A DNA stretch of 12,580 nucleotides from Candidatus Bipolaricaulota bacterium. GTDB lineage: Bacteria > Bipolaricaulota > Bipolaricaulia > RBG-16-55-9. The translations under genes were made by a program, and so were the position numbers. Shown piece by piece: positions 12,289 to 12,580 of the stretch. Below the pieces are notes generated by a model. That model was not told the DNA's origin. It worked only from the letters and a program-made list of their open reading frames with translations, and did not search any database. The stretch is taken from positions 1 to 12,580 of the forward strand of contig WFPR01000041.1 in NCBI GenBank assembly GCA_015487455.1. Reading direction: 5' to 3'. Position 1 is the first letter of the stretch; each line of letters opens with the position of its first letter.

Positions 12289-12580
12289 TTAAGGCGCTGA
12301 GCGCATCCGGGCGCCGCTGTTGAAGCCCACCGTCCCCCAGTACGAGGCGGTGACCACGGGGAGGAAGACCACGGCCACCTCCTTGAGGGCCTCCTCGTAG
12401 GGCCTCAAGAACTCGATGACCAGGGGCACGGCGCGCTTGAGGAACGGCGGGGTCTCGGGGGCGCCGACCAGCTCCTCGGCGCGCCCCGGCTCGAAGAGCC
12501 AGTCGATCAGGGCCCACACGCCCGCGGCCTCGACCACCCCGGCGAGCGTCCCCAGCAGCGTCCCCAGCACGGTCCCCAGC
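12289..12580 (-). CDS. Unrecognised hydrophobic protein, 3' part
   Basis: The frame enters from the right edge and stops at TAA 12291-12289, giving about 96 residues. I do not recognise the family. Visible features are a Leu/Gly/Thr-rich hydrophobic start made of LGT repeats, AAGVWALIDWLF, a charged middle (PYEEALKEVAVVFL) and a final hydrophobic stretch (FLPVVTASYWGTVGF). It could be a membrane-associated protein with one or two membrane segments. GTG at 12570-12568 could serve as a start, but no ribosome binding site is visible in the remaining bases, so the gene probably begins outside the window. It lies 35 bp upstream of the DUF1931 gene on the same strand and is probably co-transcribed. 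Confidence 0.55.
   Translation of the reverse strand, partial: LGTVLGTLLGTLAGVVEAAGVWALIDWLFEPGRAEELVGAPETPPFLKRAVPLVIEFLRPYEEALKEVAVVFLPVVTASYWGTVGFNSGARMRSAP

Noticed and set aside
12254..12517. Longer form of the DUF1931 protein starting at 12517
   Set aside because: It would overlap the upstream gene, add about 88 shadow residues and ignore the strong ribosome binding site at 12263-12269.

Overview
The window is a GC-rich, gene-dense stretch of a bacterial chromosome. I find no tRNA, rRNA, CRISPR array or insertion sequence, and the largest gap between genes is about 230 bp. Promoters look bacterial: the best is TTGACA-17-TATAGT at 6232-6260. Most genes have Shine-Dalgarno sites. A 148-residue DUF1931 histone-fold protein, best known from Thermus and Aquifex, together with the amino-acid composition points to a thermophilic or deeply branching bacterium. 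Chloroflexota, Deinococcota and Bipolaricaulota are possible. I cannot assign the phylum from sequence alone.

Left part, + strand, 1-6214: a carbohydrate uptake and catabolism cassette. It holds the tail of a sugar-isomerase-like TIM-barrel gene, an intracellular GH130 glycoside phosphorylase-like enzyme, and a complete ABC importer: secreted binding protein, two membrane permeases and a MalK-type ATPase. The binding protein would capture an oligosaccharide, the permeases and ATPase would import it, and the GH130 enzyme would cleave it, probably with phosphate. A leader with a promoter and palindromes precedes the binding protein. A strong hairpin separates it from the permeases and probably sets the usual excess of binding protein over membrane subunits.

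Middle, + strand, 6215-7948: a pair of PhnP-like metallo-beta-lactamase-fold genes behind their own near-consensus promoter. The second copy keeps every metal ligand. The first has lost four of seven active-site ligands but keeps the structural zinc site. It looks like a pseudoenzyme beside its active paralogue, and a 54-bp perfectly identical tract links the two. This is the most interesting feature of the window.

Right part, - strand, 12580-7891: read in transcription order, the 3' end of an unrecognised hydrophobic protein, the DUF1931 double-histone-fold protein, a thioredoxin-reductase-like flavoprotein, a long-chain acyl-CoA ligase-like enzyme and an EamA/DMT transporter. The transporter converges on, and overlaps by 58 bp, the second MBL gene.

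Across the window, short degenerate tandem repeats of period 5-6 sit at gene edges and in flexible protein segments, which suggests a genome-wide repeat-generating process.
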